Positions 33,963 to 41,732 are shown, numbered from the stretch's first letter. The stretch is 48,124 nucleotides of DNA from Lachnospiraceae bacterium UBA7143 (GCA_002491905.1 DKWV01000031.1:1-48124); one strand, 5' to 3'. The notes: a model not told the origin generated them from the sequence alone. Program-made: numbers and translations.

Positions 33963-34430
33963 TTGAGCGAAAACTGCGAACCTGATGCGGAGCGCATCCT
34001 GCGGACCCACGGCGACATGCTCTACCGCACCGCCTATCTGCTTCTTGGGAATCCCCATGACGTGCAGGACGCCCTGCAGGAAACACTGCTTCGCTATCTG
34101 GAAAAGGCACCCGCGTTTGCCTCACAGGATCACGAAAAAGCATGGCTTCTGCGGGTTACCGCAAACTGCTGTAAGGATTGTCTGCGCTTTCGCAAACGGC
34201 ATTCCTATCTCGATTTAGAACCACTCAGGGAGTGTCTCCCCGCACAGGAACATCAACATCTGCAGGAGCTGTACGCCCTGCCTGCCAAGTGGAAGACCGT
34301 GCTTGTCCTGCATTACTTTGAGGGCTACTCACTGAAAGAGATCGGTGAAATCCTTAACCTGTCGGAAAATGCAGTCAAAAAACGACTGCAGAGGGCAAGA
34401 GAAGCCCTGCGGCTGGAGCTGGAAAAATAA
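33963..34430 (+). CDS. ECF-type RNA polymerase sigma factor
   Basis: A 155-residue alternative sigma factor. Region 2 covers residues 10-75 (MLYRTAYLLLGNPHDVQDAL, WLLRVTANCCKDCLRFRKR) and region 4 covers residues 100-150 (YFEGYSLKEIGEILNLSENA, VKKRLQRAREAL). Region 3 is absent, as in all ECF factors. The start is TTG at 33963, decided by AAGGAGG at 8-nt spacing; no ATG fits. The following gene on the same strand encodes a single-span membrane protein, the usual place for an anti-sigma factor. It has no extra C-terminal domain. Confidence 0.92.
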   Translation: MSENCEPDAERILRTHGDMLYRTAYLLLGNPHDVQDALQETLLRYLEKAPAFASQDHEKAWLLRVTANCCKDCLRFRKRHSYLDLEPLRECLPAQEHQHLQELYALPAKWKTVLVLHYFEGYSLKEIGEILNLSENAVKKRLQRAREALRLELEK

Positions 34431-34440
34431 AGCAAATTCA

Positions 34441-34516
34441 TGGTAATTGCGAAACTCTTTCCAAGTTGTTGGAATTGCACAATTAATTTACGCTGAAATG
34501 GGTTTCGCAGTTATCA
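34441..34516 (+). other. Long imperfect inverted repeat between sigma and membrane-protein genes
   Basis: Fifteen nucleotides at 34441-34455 (TGGTAATTGCGAAAC) can pair with 34502-34516 (GTTTCGCAGTTATCA), with two G-U pairs and a 46-nt loop. The loop holds a smaller CCAA/TTGG hairpin. It ends 25 nt before the next ribosome-binding site, so it could modulate how much of the downstream protein is made. Confidence 0.45.
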
Positions 34517-34551
34517 CGCAAAATAACCATATGATACAAGGAGGTCACATT

Positions 34552-35142
34552 ATGAATGAAAAAGATTTGATGAGGATAAAAGAATCCTTTATTTTGCCAT
34601 CTGCGATGGTAGATACGCTGGCAGAAGGCTGTACTGTTTCCGGGAATCGCCAAGAAGGCTGCCGCCGTTTCTCCCCGCGCACCCGCTCCGCCAACCACCG
34701 CCTCCACTCCTGCAGATACCGCAGGCTCTGTGCCGCCGCGGCCGCACTCTTCTGCATCCTCGCAGCCGGTTCCACTTCACTTGCCTACAATGTCTATCAG
34801 GAAAAACAGCTTGCCGTCTTTATGGAGCCAGAATTAACCCAGGCAGAAATTGACTATATCGGTCAGAAAATCGCCGGGATACGCGAAATTTCTTCCTGCC
34901 AGTATGTCAACGGCAACGAGGCGTGGGAAGAATTTAAAGCCGCTTACCTCACTGACGAAAACGGCGTGGAAATCGCATCCTTTGAGGAAAATCCGCTGGC
35001 GGACTCTTTCAACTACCGGGTGAGCGTCCGCCTGAACGCCGACACGCAGGCTGTCCGGGAGCAAATCGGCAGCCTGCCCGGCGTGCGCAAAATCACGACG
35101 GTGCGGGAGGCGGAGGCTGATCAAGCCTCCCGTGCCGAGTAA
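34552..35142 (+). CDS. Single-span membrane protein with FtsX-like outer domain, putative anti-sigma factor
   Basis: A 196-residue protein encoded right after the ECF sigma factor. Residues 1-58 are cytoplasmic (MNEKDLMRIKESFILPSAMV, then an Arg- and Cys-rich part), residues 59-79 are one membrane helix, and residues 85-190 form an outer domain. That domain reads like the extracellular domain of FtsX: VFMEPELTQAEIDYIGQKI, a YVNGNEAWEEFKAAY helix, ENPLADSFNYRVSVRL and LPGVRKITTVREAE. It has none of FtsX's other membrane helices. AAGGAGGT precedes the ATG at 34552. By position it is the probable anti-sigma factor or sensor. The cytoplasmic part matches no anti-sigma domain that I recognise. Confidence 0.75.
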   Translation: MNEKDLMRIKESFILPSAMVDTLAEGCTVSGNRQEGCRRFSPRTRSANHRLHSCRYRRLCAAAAALFCILAAGSTSLAYNVYQEKQLAVFMEPELTQAEIDYIGQKIAGIREISSCQYVNGNEAWEEFKAAYLTDENGVEIASFEENPLADSFNYRVSVRLNADTQAVREQIGSLPGVRKITTVREAEADQASRAE

Positions 35143-35163
35143 TCAATGCGGAGAATGCCGTTT

Positions 35164-35592
35164 TTAGGCATTTTCCAGCGCTGTGATATCCCCCACCGGC
35201 TCCTTCAGCCCCTCGATCACAATTCCCTGCTTCTTTGCGTAATCCCAGAGCGCCGCATGGATAGCCTCCTCCGCCAGAAGGGAACAGTGTACTTTCACCG
35301 GCGGGAGGCCGTCCAGCGCCTCCATCACGGCCTTGTTTGTCACCTGCAAAGCCTCCTGCACGGTCTTCCCTTTCACCAGCTCGGTGGCCATACTGCTTGT
35401 GGCCACAGCCGCGCCGCAGCCGAAGGTCTTGAATTTCACATCCCGTATCACGCCCGACTCATCCACATCCAGATACATGCGCATGACGTCTCCGCACTTG
35501 GCGTTTCCCACGGTGCCGACGCCACTGGGATTCTCGATTTCCCCCATGTTGCGGGGATTATTAAAATGATCCATCACTTTTTCACTGTACAT
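35164..35592 (-). CDS. nifU: Iron-sulphur cluster assembly scaffold NifU/IscU-like
   Basis: Scaffold on which Fe-S clusters are built with sulphur from the NifS partner. The 142-residue product has the three cluster Cys residues: Cys33 (NAKCGD, with Asp35), Cys59 (FGCGAAVA) and Cys103 (KVHCSLLAEEA). It lacks the extra ferredoxin and Nfu domains of full nitrogenase NifU, so it is the short IscU/NifU-N form common in Clostridia. The ATG at 35592 has AAAGGTGG 5 nt upstream, and the gene starts inside the end of nifS. It is convergent with the FtsX-like gene. Confidence 0.95.
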   Translation of the reverse strand: MYSEKVMDHFNNPRNMGEIENPSGVGTVGNAKCGDVMRMYLDVDESGVIRDVKFKTFGCGAAVATSSMATELVKGKTVQEALQVTNKAVMEALDGLPPVKVHCSLLAEEAIHAALWDYAKKQGIVIEGLKEPVGDITALENA

Positions 35593-36772
35593 ATTTACCA
35601 CCTTTCATCGCGTCCTCATATAAAGGCGACATGTCACGCAGCCGCCCCACAATCTCCTTGAGCGCCTCCACCGTCTCGTCAAGCTCCTCCTTCGTGGTTT
35701 CCTCCGACAGGGTAAGCCGCAGCGACCCGTGGGCAATTTCATGGGGCAGGCCAATGGCCAGAAGCACATGGGACGGGTCAAGTGCGCCCGAAGTGCACGC
35801 CGATCCGCTGGAACCGCAGATGCCCCGCTGGTCTAACAGGATCAACAGCGATTCCCCTTCTATGAAGCGGAAACAAAAATGGGCGTTGCCCGGCAGCCGC
35901 TCCTGCCTGTGGCCGTTCAATCTCGTGTAAGGGATTTCCGCAAGCACCCTGTCAATTAGATAATCCCGCAGGGCGGTTTCTTTGGCACACCGTTCCTGCA
36001 TGGTTTCCTCCGCCAGGGCCGCCGCCTTCCCGAATCCCACAATTCCCGGCACATTTAAGGTGCCTGCTCTGCGGCCCCTCTCCTGTGCCCCACCGTGAAT
36101 CAGTGGACGGAGACGCACATTCTCCCGACAGTAGAGGATTCCCACGCCCTTCGGCCCGTTCAGCTTATGTCCGCTGGCTGAAAGCAGGTCGATATGCATC
36201 TCCTCCACGTTAAGGGGTACATGTCCATAGGACTGCACCGCATCCGTATGAAAGAGGATGCCCCTCTCCTTTGCGATCTCCCCGATCTTTGCAATCGGCT
36301 CCAGCGTGCCGATCTCATTGTTCGCAGCCATCACGGAAATCAGGATTGTATCAGGCCGGATCGCCTTTTCCAAAGCCTCCGGCGAAATCTTCCCTTCGCC
36401 GTCCACATCCAGATACGTCACCTCATACCCCTGCTTTTCCAGATACTCACAGGTGTGCAGTACCGCGTGATGCTCGATTTTGCTCGTAATAATATGCCTG
36501 CCCTTATCCCGCAGTCCTTCCGCCACAGCCCGGATTGCCCAGTTGTCGGACTCGCTGCCTCCCGCCGTAAAATAGATTTCGTTCGGCTTTGCGCCGATCA
36601 GCGCCGCCGCCCGCTCCCTGGCAGTTCCCACCGCCTTCTTCGCCTCCCCGGCGAAACTGTAAATAGCGGATGGATTCGCGTAGGTTTCCCGGAAGTAGGG
36701 CAGCATCTCCTGCAGCACCTCCTCGTGCACTCTGGTGGTTGCCGCGTTGTCCAAATATATTCTCTGACTCAT
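35582..36772 (-). CDS. nifS: Cysteine desulfurase NifS
   Basis: PLP enzyme that takes sulphur from cysteine for Fe-S assembly; 396 residues from ATG 36772. It begins MSQRIYLDNAATTRVHEEVL. The PLP-binding Lys is in SASGHKLNGPKG, a conserved His in IEHHAVLHTCEYL, and the catalytic Cys loop is GSSGSACTSGALDPSHVL, typical of group I (IscS/NifS) enzymes. No strong ribosome-binding site lies next to this ATG: AAAGGAG is 17 nt upstream and abuts an in-frame GTG at 36790, so the start is uncertain by six codons. It overlaps nifU by 11 bp. Confidence 0.95.
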   Translation of the reverse strand: MSQRIYLDNAATTRVHEEVLQEMLPYFRETYANPSAIYSFAGEAKKAVGTARERAAALIGAKPNEIYFTAGGSESDNWAIRAVAEGLRDKGRHIITSKIEHHAVLHTCEYLEKQGYEVTYLDVDGEGKISPEALEKAIRPDTILISVMAANNEIGTLEPIAKIGEIAKERGILFHTDAVQSYGHVPLNVEEMHIDLLSASGHKLNGPKGVGILYCRENVRLRPLIHGGAQERGRRAGTLNVPGIVGFGKAAALAEETMQERCAKETALRDYLIDRVLAEIPYTRLNGHRQERLPGNAHFCFRFIEGESLLILLDQRGICGSSGSACTSGALDPSHVLLAIGLPHEIAHGSLRLTLSEETTKEELDETVEALKEIVGRLRDMSPLYEDAMKGGKYVQ

Positions 36773-36876
36773 ATCCGTATTTTTACACACTCCTTTACCA
36801 TAATGTCAAACGTTATTCATATATAGAATACCGTTTGCTTTCATATAATCCCCATCGGTTTACTATTCTATAGGCT

Positions 36877-36907
36877 ATTATAGCAGGCTTGCAGAAAACT
36901 GCAAGCC
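36877..36907 (-). promoter_or_regulatory. nifS promoter overlapped by a perfect inverted repeat
   Basis: On the minus strand: TTGCAG, a 16-bp spacer and TATAAT with an extended TG (TGCTATAAT). A perfect 9-bp inverted repeat (GGCTTGCAG-N4-CTGCAAGCC, 36886-36907) covers the -35 and part of the spacer. A repressor bound there would block the promoter. Fe-S genes are often controlled by an Rrf2-type regulator, but none is encoded in this window. Confidence 0.6.
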
Positions 36908-36967
36908 CATTTTTGCCATTTCCAATTTCCTTACTACATCAAAAACATCATAATAAAAGTTTCACCG

Positions 36968-37303
36968 CTATTCGCATATAATTGTTTTCAACTGCTTTTT
37001 CAACTCTGGGAAATCTGTATAAACGGTATGATAAACATCTTCCATTCTCAACGTTTGATACTTATGTGCCGCGATGTCGCGCATTCCTGCTATCGCTTTC
37101 CACGGAATCTGTGAATACTCTTTTCTTGTATCATCCGTAACATTCTTAACAAGCTCACCAATATTAATAACAGTCATACTAACCGCCCGTTTCAATTTCT
37201 CGTCAGCGAGAAATTCTTCCAAAGTAGCTGCCCCTAACATTTCACATCCGATATTTATTTCTGAAATCACTTTCTCAACAATTATTTGATCCCTATGATG
37301 CAT
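36968..37303 (-). CDS. HepT-like ribonuclease toxin (DUF86)
   Basis: A 111-residue HEPN-domain toxin. The catalytic RX4HXY motif is GMRDIAAHKYQ, complete. HepT proteins are RNases that are silenced when the partner MNT antitoxin adds AMP to the Tyr of this motif. The start overlaps the antitoxin gene end by 11 bp, the usual arrangement with the antitoxin first. Nothing suggests inactivation. Its C-terminal end (FPELKKQLKTIICE) is normal for the family. Confidence 0.92.
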   Translation of the reverse strand: MHHRDQIIVEKVISEINIGCEMLGAATLEEFLADEKLKRAVSMTVINIGELVKNVTDDTRKEYSQIPWKAIAGMRDIAAHKYQTLRMEDVYHTVYTDFPELKKQLKTIICE

Positions 37304-37574
37304 ACAGTTCTACTACCTTTCCAACTTCAATCAAATCCGTTTCTTTGAGCGGACCATGTATAATATCCACTCCTACATTTAGCATTTCCTCAAGTTTCAC
37401 TTTTATCATGGACAATGTAAGCAGGGAAACCGGCATTAAAAACTCCATAATTAAATCCACATCACTGTCTTCACGATTTGTACCTTCTGCTCTTGATCCA
37501 AAGAGGGAAACTCTTTTAATCGGATAGTCTTCCACAATTTTCTGTATGTTACTTTTTAAATTTTCTATTGTCAT
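37293..37574 (-). CDS. MNT-type nucleotidyltransferase antitoxin
   Basis: A 93-residue minimal nucleotidyltransferase. The signature GSX10DXD is intact in GSRAEGTNREDSDVDL, preceded by RVSLFGS. It is the partner of the HepT toxin and probably adds AMP to its catalytic Tyr. The start at 37574 is set by AGGAG 8 nt upstream; an earlier ATG overlaps that site. No own promoter was clear in the 65 bp upstream. Confidence 0.92.
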   Translation of the reverse strand: MTIENLKSNIQKIVEDYPIKRVSLFGSRAEGTNREDSDVDLIMEFLMPVSLLTLSMIKVKLEEMLNVGVDIIHGPLKETDLIEVGKVVELYAS

Positions 37575-37719
37575 GAAAAATCTCCTCATAGTATCCTTGC
37601 TATTCGTGTAAAGGCACTCTCAAATATGTCCCTTTCCTCAACCCCATTCCTGACACTCCCTACCACTATCATATCCTCTCGCCGCATTTCTATCAAGCAT
37701 TTCCTCCCGCCTTTTATTT

Positions 37720-37960
37720 TCGCCCCAAGACACGGACCGGGCGGCTATTTGCATAGCCGCCCGTATCTCATCCCCTTTTACACTGTAAGACAGTGTTATA
37801 ATGTTCGCAGAAAAAACCTCGCAACGGTGAAACAGTCTTCCGTTTTTCCTGCGCCATTACCATGTTAATGTCCGATGTCCCGGGACCGCCCGGAAACGTC
37901 GGGTTACAAACCGAGATGCTACCATCTCCAACATAAACGCCTCTCTGTCTATGCCTTTCT
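37720..37960 (-). repeat. Hairpin-rich intergenic element, probable dispersed repeat
   Basis: No credible gene lies in the 390 bp between the MNT gene and BlaR1, but this part is dense in stems. A 10-bp stem lies at 37738-37763 (CGGGCGGCTA and TAGCCGCCCG), a 7-bp stem at 37780-37796 (ACACTGT and ACAGTGT), a 12-bp stem with one mismatch at 37806-37853, and GAGATG/CATCTC at 37913-37928. Read on the minus strand it also yields short peptides such as VASRFVTRRFRAVPGHRTLT and NIITLSYSVKGDEIRAA. I recall similar strings as annotated small hypothetical proteins in Lachnospiraceae, which would mean a conserved repeat rather than a gene (memory, unverified). Confidence 0.55.
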
Positions 37961-37964
37961 ATCG

Positions 37965-39323
37965 TCAATGCGGGCATTTCGTATAAGTAGTCTTACTAAT
38001 CGTCTCACCCTGTATCACATAACCGCATTTACTGCACCTCTGCGCCTTAAATTCCAAAACTACACAACTGCCATCCGAATATTTTGCATGATCATATCCC
38101 GTTCCAGAAACAAATGTATGGTTACAGTGCGGCTCTATTCCATCGTCCTCCATGATTGGATAAACATTACCCTCTTCATCCACAAACTGCATGTCATATT
38201 TAATCTCTTGTACAATCTTTGGCATTTCCGACTGCTCAAACTCCTGAACTACTTCCTCACCGATCTCCTCTGGAACAAACAGGAACGCATCGCTTTCCAC
38301 AGCTATTTCTACATCTTCCGATGAAACTTTCTCAGATGTCTCTCTTTCAAATGTATCCCTATACGCAAACACCGTCATGGAATTTGCAAAAACCAATGCT
38401 GTTACCAGTGTCACTACCGCAACACGATTCCACTTTTTCCTTCTCATTAGATTATCCATCCTCTCTTTTATCTTTTGTGCATTGTCCCCGAACCCGGATT
38501 TCCACCGCGGGGAAACTTTCCCTGTTTTCTTCTCCCGCGCCTCCTCGATCATCAGGCGCAGATACTCCTTCACCTCCTCTTTCGGCTTTTCCTGCATCAC
38601 GGTTTCATCACAGGAGCATTCGCAGACCTGTTCAAAACTGCTGCGCAGCTTCCATACCAACGGATTCCACCAGTGAATCATCACTGCCAACTGCATGAAC
38701 ATCTTCCACAGCGCATCCATGCGCCTGATATGTACGAGTTCATGTCTAACCAGCAGCTCCGCTTCCCGGCCTGGCATTTCCCTGTTGCAGACAATCACGG
38801 GACTGAAGAATCCGAAAGTCATAGTACGGTCTCTTGCGGACGCCTGATACAGAAACACCCGCCGCCGGATTCCGTACTGTCCTTTCAGGCCGTCAAGGAA
38901 CTCCTTCTGTTCCGGCGTCATGGTCTGATCCGCATAACCGGCCGCCAGACGTGCCATTCCCACATACTCCCTTATCTGTACGGCCATCAGGAAACAGATT
39001 CCTGCAATCCATATGACGGCCACCGCTGTCTGGATACCGGCGTAAATATTTATGTGCAGGTTTCCCTCGGCGTGGACTATATGATTTCTCCACGTCAGAG
39101 GTACCCTTGCAATCGCCAGAGGCTTCTCCGGCCAGAGATGCCGGAGCGCTGCCACATAACACTTTTTCAAATAAGGTAAAGGAACCAGATAATACAGAAT
39201 CGCCGCCCTGGCGAGCAGATCATAAAACCGTGCGCAGACCTTATGCCTCAGCAGGTAACGCAGCAACAGATAGATACCTGTCATTGTACTTCCCGAAAGA
39301 GTCATGACCAGTAAATATTCCAT
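37965..39323 (-). CDS. BlaR1-type M56 zinc metallopeptidase with unusual outer domain
   Basis: A 452-residue membrane receptor-protease. About three helices lie in the first 120 residues. The cytoplasmic gluzincin domain has His194-Glu195-x2-His198 (RHELVHIRRMD) and the later ECSCDETVM. A fourth helix lies near 310 (VVTLVTALVFANSM), and then about 125 outer residues follow. These are not a penicillin-binding domain. They are acidic and end in a Cys/His-rich module (PHCNHTFVSG, GSC, RCSKCGY, TKCPH). When activated it probably cleaves the BlaI repressor encoded 11 bp upstream. The signal is probably not a beta-lactam bound in the usual way. Confidence 0.88.
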   Translation of the reverse strand: MEYLLVMTLSGSTMTGIYLLLRYLLRHKVCARFYDLLARAAILYYLVPLPYLKKCYVAALRHLWPEKPLAIARVPLTWRNHIVHAEGNLHINIYAGIQTAVAVIWIAGICFLMAVQIREYVGMARLAAGYADQTMTPEQKEFLDGLKGQYGIRRRVFLYQASARDRTMTFGFFSPVIVCNREMPGREAELLVRHELVHIRRMDALWKMFMQLAVMIHWWNPLVWKLRSSFEQVCECSCDETVMQEKPKEEVKEYLRLMIEEAREKKTGKVSPRWKSGFGDNAQKIKERMDNLMRRKKWNRVAVVTLVTALVFANSMTVFAYRDTFERETSEKVSSEDVEIAVESDAFLFVPEEIGEEVVQEFEQSEMPKIVQEIKYDMQFVDEEGNVYPIMEDDGIEPHCNHTFVSGTGYDHAKYSDGSCVVLEFKAQRCSKCGYVIQGETISKTTYTKCPH

Positions 39324-39334
39324 CGCTTCTTCTC

Positions 39335-39712
39335 CTAGGTGTTTTCCAGAATTTCGATCAGTTCCTTCGCATCGCTCTCGTTAATCTCGTTTTCCTTCAC
39401 AAATTCTGCGACAAAATTGCTCAGCCTTCCGCCATACATATGGTCAATCACTGTTTTCATCTGTATGCCGTTATACTCCTCCCGGCTGTACACGACTTTC
39501 ACTATTCTGTTTTCCCGTTTCACCAGTCCCTTTTCTTCTAACCGGGCCAGAAAGGTATTGAGGGTCTGCCTCTTCCATGTTTTCCCCTCCGCTTCAAACA
39601 GGGCAAGCAGCTCTGACTGCTTAACGCCTCCTTCCTGCTCCCACAGCTTTTCCATAACCTCCATTTCCGCTTCGGAAATATTATAAAATTTTTTCATACT
39701 TCTACATCTCAT
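39335..39712 (-). CDS. BlaI/MecI/CopY family repressor
   Basis: A 125-residue winged-helix repressor. The family opening is ISEAEMEVMEKLWEQEG, followed by the recognition helix region TWKRQTLNTFLARLEEKG and the wing VVYSREEYNG. The C-terminal half is the dimerisation helix pair, which contains the region cut by BlaR1-type proteases. The start is uncertain between ATG 39712 (GGA 5 nt upstream) and ATG 39697. It is co-transcribed with the M56 gene from the promoter at 39753-39781 and probably represses itself. Confidence 0.93.
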   Translation of the reverse strand: MRCRSMKKFYNISEAEMEVMEKLWEQEGGVKQSELLALFEAEGKTWKRQTLNTFLARLEEKGLVKRENRIVKVVYSREEYNGIQMKTVIDHMYGGRLSNFVAEFVKENEINESDAKELIEILENT

Positions 39713-39727
39713 ATCTTTCCGACCACA

Positions 39728-39781
39728 AGACTAAATCCTGTAGTCTAATTTTAATATATAATTTTTTGACTCATATGTCAA
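39728..39781 (-). promoter_or_regulatory. BlaI-operon promoter and operator
   Basis: On the minus strand: a perfect TTGACA (39776-39781), a 17-bp spacer and TATATT (39753-39758). A perfect inverted repeat, AGACTA-N7-TAGTCT (39728-39746), covers the predicted start of transcription. It contains ACTACA, half of the TACTACA/TGTAGTA dyad known for BlaI. A further GTAGTA half-site lies just upstream of the -35. Confidence 0.65.
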
Positions 39782-39806
39782 CTTCATACTACAAAATAAA
39801 TTGAAT

Positions 39807-41705
39807 TTATGCAATAATTGCGTTTCCGGTATACAACTGGTAGTATTTTCCGCGCTCTTCAATCAACTGGTTGTGGGTACCCCTCTCAATGATGCGCCCC
39901 TGCTCCAGCACCATAATGCAGTCGGAATTTCTGACCGTGGAGAGCCTGTGGGCAATCACAAAGGTGGTCCTGCCCTTCATCAGCTTATCCATACCGTCCT
40001 GCACAATGCGCTCGGTACGGGTGTCGATAGAGCTGGTTGCCTCGTCCAGAATCAACACCGGCGGGTCGGCCACCGCCGCCCTCGCAATCGCCAGAAGCTG
40101 TCTCTGTCCCTGGCTCAAATTCGCACCGTCCCCGGAAAGAACGGTGTCATAGCCCTCCGGCAGCCTTCTGATAAAGCTGTCCGCGTTGGCCAGCTTCGCC
40201 GCCGCACGCACTTCCTCGTCGGTGGCATCCAGTTTCCCGTAACGGATATTCTCCATGACCGTCCCCGTGAAAAGGTGGGTATCCTGCAGCACGATCCCCA
40301 GAGAGCGGCGCAGATCCGCTTTCTTTATCTTATTCACATTGATGCCGTCGTAACGGATCTTCCCGTCCTGTATGTCATAGAAACGGTTAATCAGGTTGGT
40401 AATGGTAGTTTTGCCTGCGCCGGTGGAGCCGACGAAAGCGATCTTCTGCCCCGGTTCGGCGTAAAGCTTCACATCGTGGAGCACTATCTTATCATCATTA
40501 TACCCGAAATCCACCCCGTCGAAAACCACATCTCCCTTAAGTTCCACATAATCCACGGAATGGTCCGCCTGATGTTCATGCCGCCACGCCCAGCGGCCCG
40601 TGCGTTCCGGCGTCTCCACAAGCGTACCGTTTTCCTCCTTCACGTTGACCAGCGTCACATAGCCGTTATCCACCTCGGCAGTCTCATCCAGCATCTTGAA
40701 GATACGCTCCGCGCCCGCCATCGCCATGACGATCGAGTTGAATTGTTGACTCACTTGGTTTATCGGCATATTAAAGCTTCTGTTGAAGGTCAGGAAACTT
40801 GCCAGTTTTCCAAGGGTTAAGCCGGTTGCGCCGGAGAGTGCCAGCGCGCCGCCCACAATGGCGCAGACCACATAGCTCACATTGCCAAGCTGCTGGTTCA
40901 CGGGACCCACCACGTTGACCAGGTAGTTCGCCTTATCCGCACTCTCAAACAGCGCGTCGTTCAGGTTTCGGAAGTCCTCGATATTCTTTTCCTCGTGATT
41001 GAACACCTTGACAACCTTCTGCCCGTTCATCATCTCCTCGATAAAACCGTTTACCTTACCGAGATTGGTCTGCTGTTCCAGAAAATACCGGCCGCTTAAG
41101 CCTGCCACTTTTCTTGTTACTACCAGCATAACTGCTACCATAAATAATGTCAACACCGTCAGCGGCACACTCAGGACAATCATGCTGATCAGCACGCTCA
41201 CAATCGTAATCGCGCTGTTAAATACCTGCGGCATACTCTGGCTGATCATCTGCCGCAGCGTTTCCGTATCATTTGTATAGGTTGACATAATATCTCCGTG
41301 GACGTGCGTGTCAAAATATTTAATCGGAAGCGTCTCCATATGGGAAAACAGGTCATCCCTCACATTCCGCAGCGTTCCCTGCGTCACATTGATCATAATG
41401 CGGTTCCACGCGTAGGACGAAAACACGCCGATCAGATACAGGCACGCCACTCTTGCAATCGCCCCCGCCAGCGGGGTAAAGTCCGGCACATCCTGCGTCA
41501 GCATGGGCGTAATGTAATCGTCGATCAGTCTCTGGATAAACATCGTCCCCTGCACGTTCGCCTGCACACTCACAAAAATCAGCACCGCCACCAGCACCAG
41601 ATGCGGCCCGTAGCTCTTCGTCACATACCGCATCAGACGCTTAAACACCTTCCCCGGATTCTCTATTCTCTTTCCACCCTGCATTCTTCTTCCCGGTCCC
41701 GGCAT
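39807..41705 (-). CDS. ABC exporter subunit, canonical ATPase site
   Basis: A 632-residue half-transporter: six membrane helices in the first 340 residues, then one nucleotide-binding domain. Walker A is GSTGAGKTTI, the signature LSQGQRQLLAIARA, Walker B VLILDEATSSID with the catalytic Glu, and the switch His is in VIAHRLSTV. The start at 41705 (MPGPGRRMQGGKR) has GAGG 8 nt upstream. It pairs with the upstream half-transporter (41827-43566), whose ATPase is degenerate. Together they match heterodimeric multidrug exporters such as BmrCD or TM287/288; the substrate is unknown. Confidence 0.93.
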   Translation of the reverse strand: MPGPGRRMQGGKRIENPGKVFKRLMRYVTKSYGPHLVLVAVLIFVSVQANVQGTMFIQRLIDDYITPMLTQDVPDFTPLAGAIARVACLYLIGVFSSYAWNRIMINVTQGTLRNVRDDLFSHMETLPIKYFDTHVHGDIMSTYTNDTETLRQMISQSMPQVFNSAITIVSVLISMIVLSVPLTVLTLFMVAVMLVVTRKVAGLSGRYFLEQQTNLGKVNGFIEEMMNGQKVVKVFNHEEKNIEDFRNLNDALFESADKANYLVNVVGPVNQQLGNVSYVVCAIVGGALALSGATGLTLGKLASFLTFNRSFNMPINQVSQQFNSIVMAMAGAERIFKMLDETAEVDNGYVTLVNVKEENGTLVETPERTGRWAWRHEHQADHSVDYVELKGDVVFDGVDFGYNDDKIVLHDVKLYAEPGQKIAFVGSTGAGKTTITNLINRFYDIQDGKIRYDGINVNKIKKADLRRSLGIVLQDTHLFTGTVMENIRYGKLDATDEEVRAAAKLANADSFIRRLPEGYDTVLSGDGANLSQGQRQLLAIARAAVADPPVLILDEATSSIDTRTERIVQDGMDKLMKGRTTFVIAHRLSTVRNSDCIMVLEQGRIIERGTHNQLIEERGKYYQLYTGNAIIA

Positions 41706-41732
41706 AATATTACCTCTCTTTCCATTATATGC

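Noticed and set aside
36886..36907. 9-bp perfect hairpin read as a terminator
   Set aside because: The T run lies on the plus strand, where no gene ends upstream. On the minus strand the hairpin overlaps a good promoter for nifS, so an operator is the better reading.
37768..37977. 69-codon minus-strand frame overlapping the end of the BlaR1 gene
   Set aside because: No ribosome-binding site. It runs through the hairpin-rich element, whose other frames also give open stretches, so it is more likely repeat DNA than a gene.
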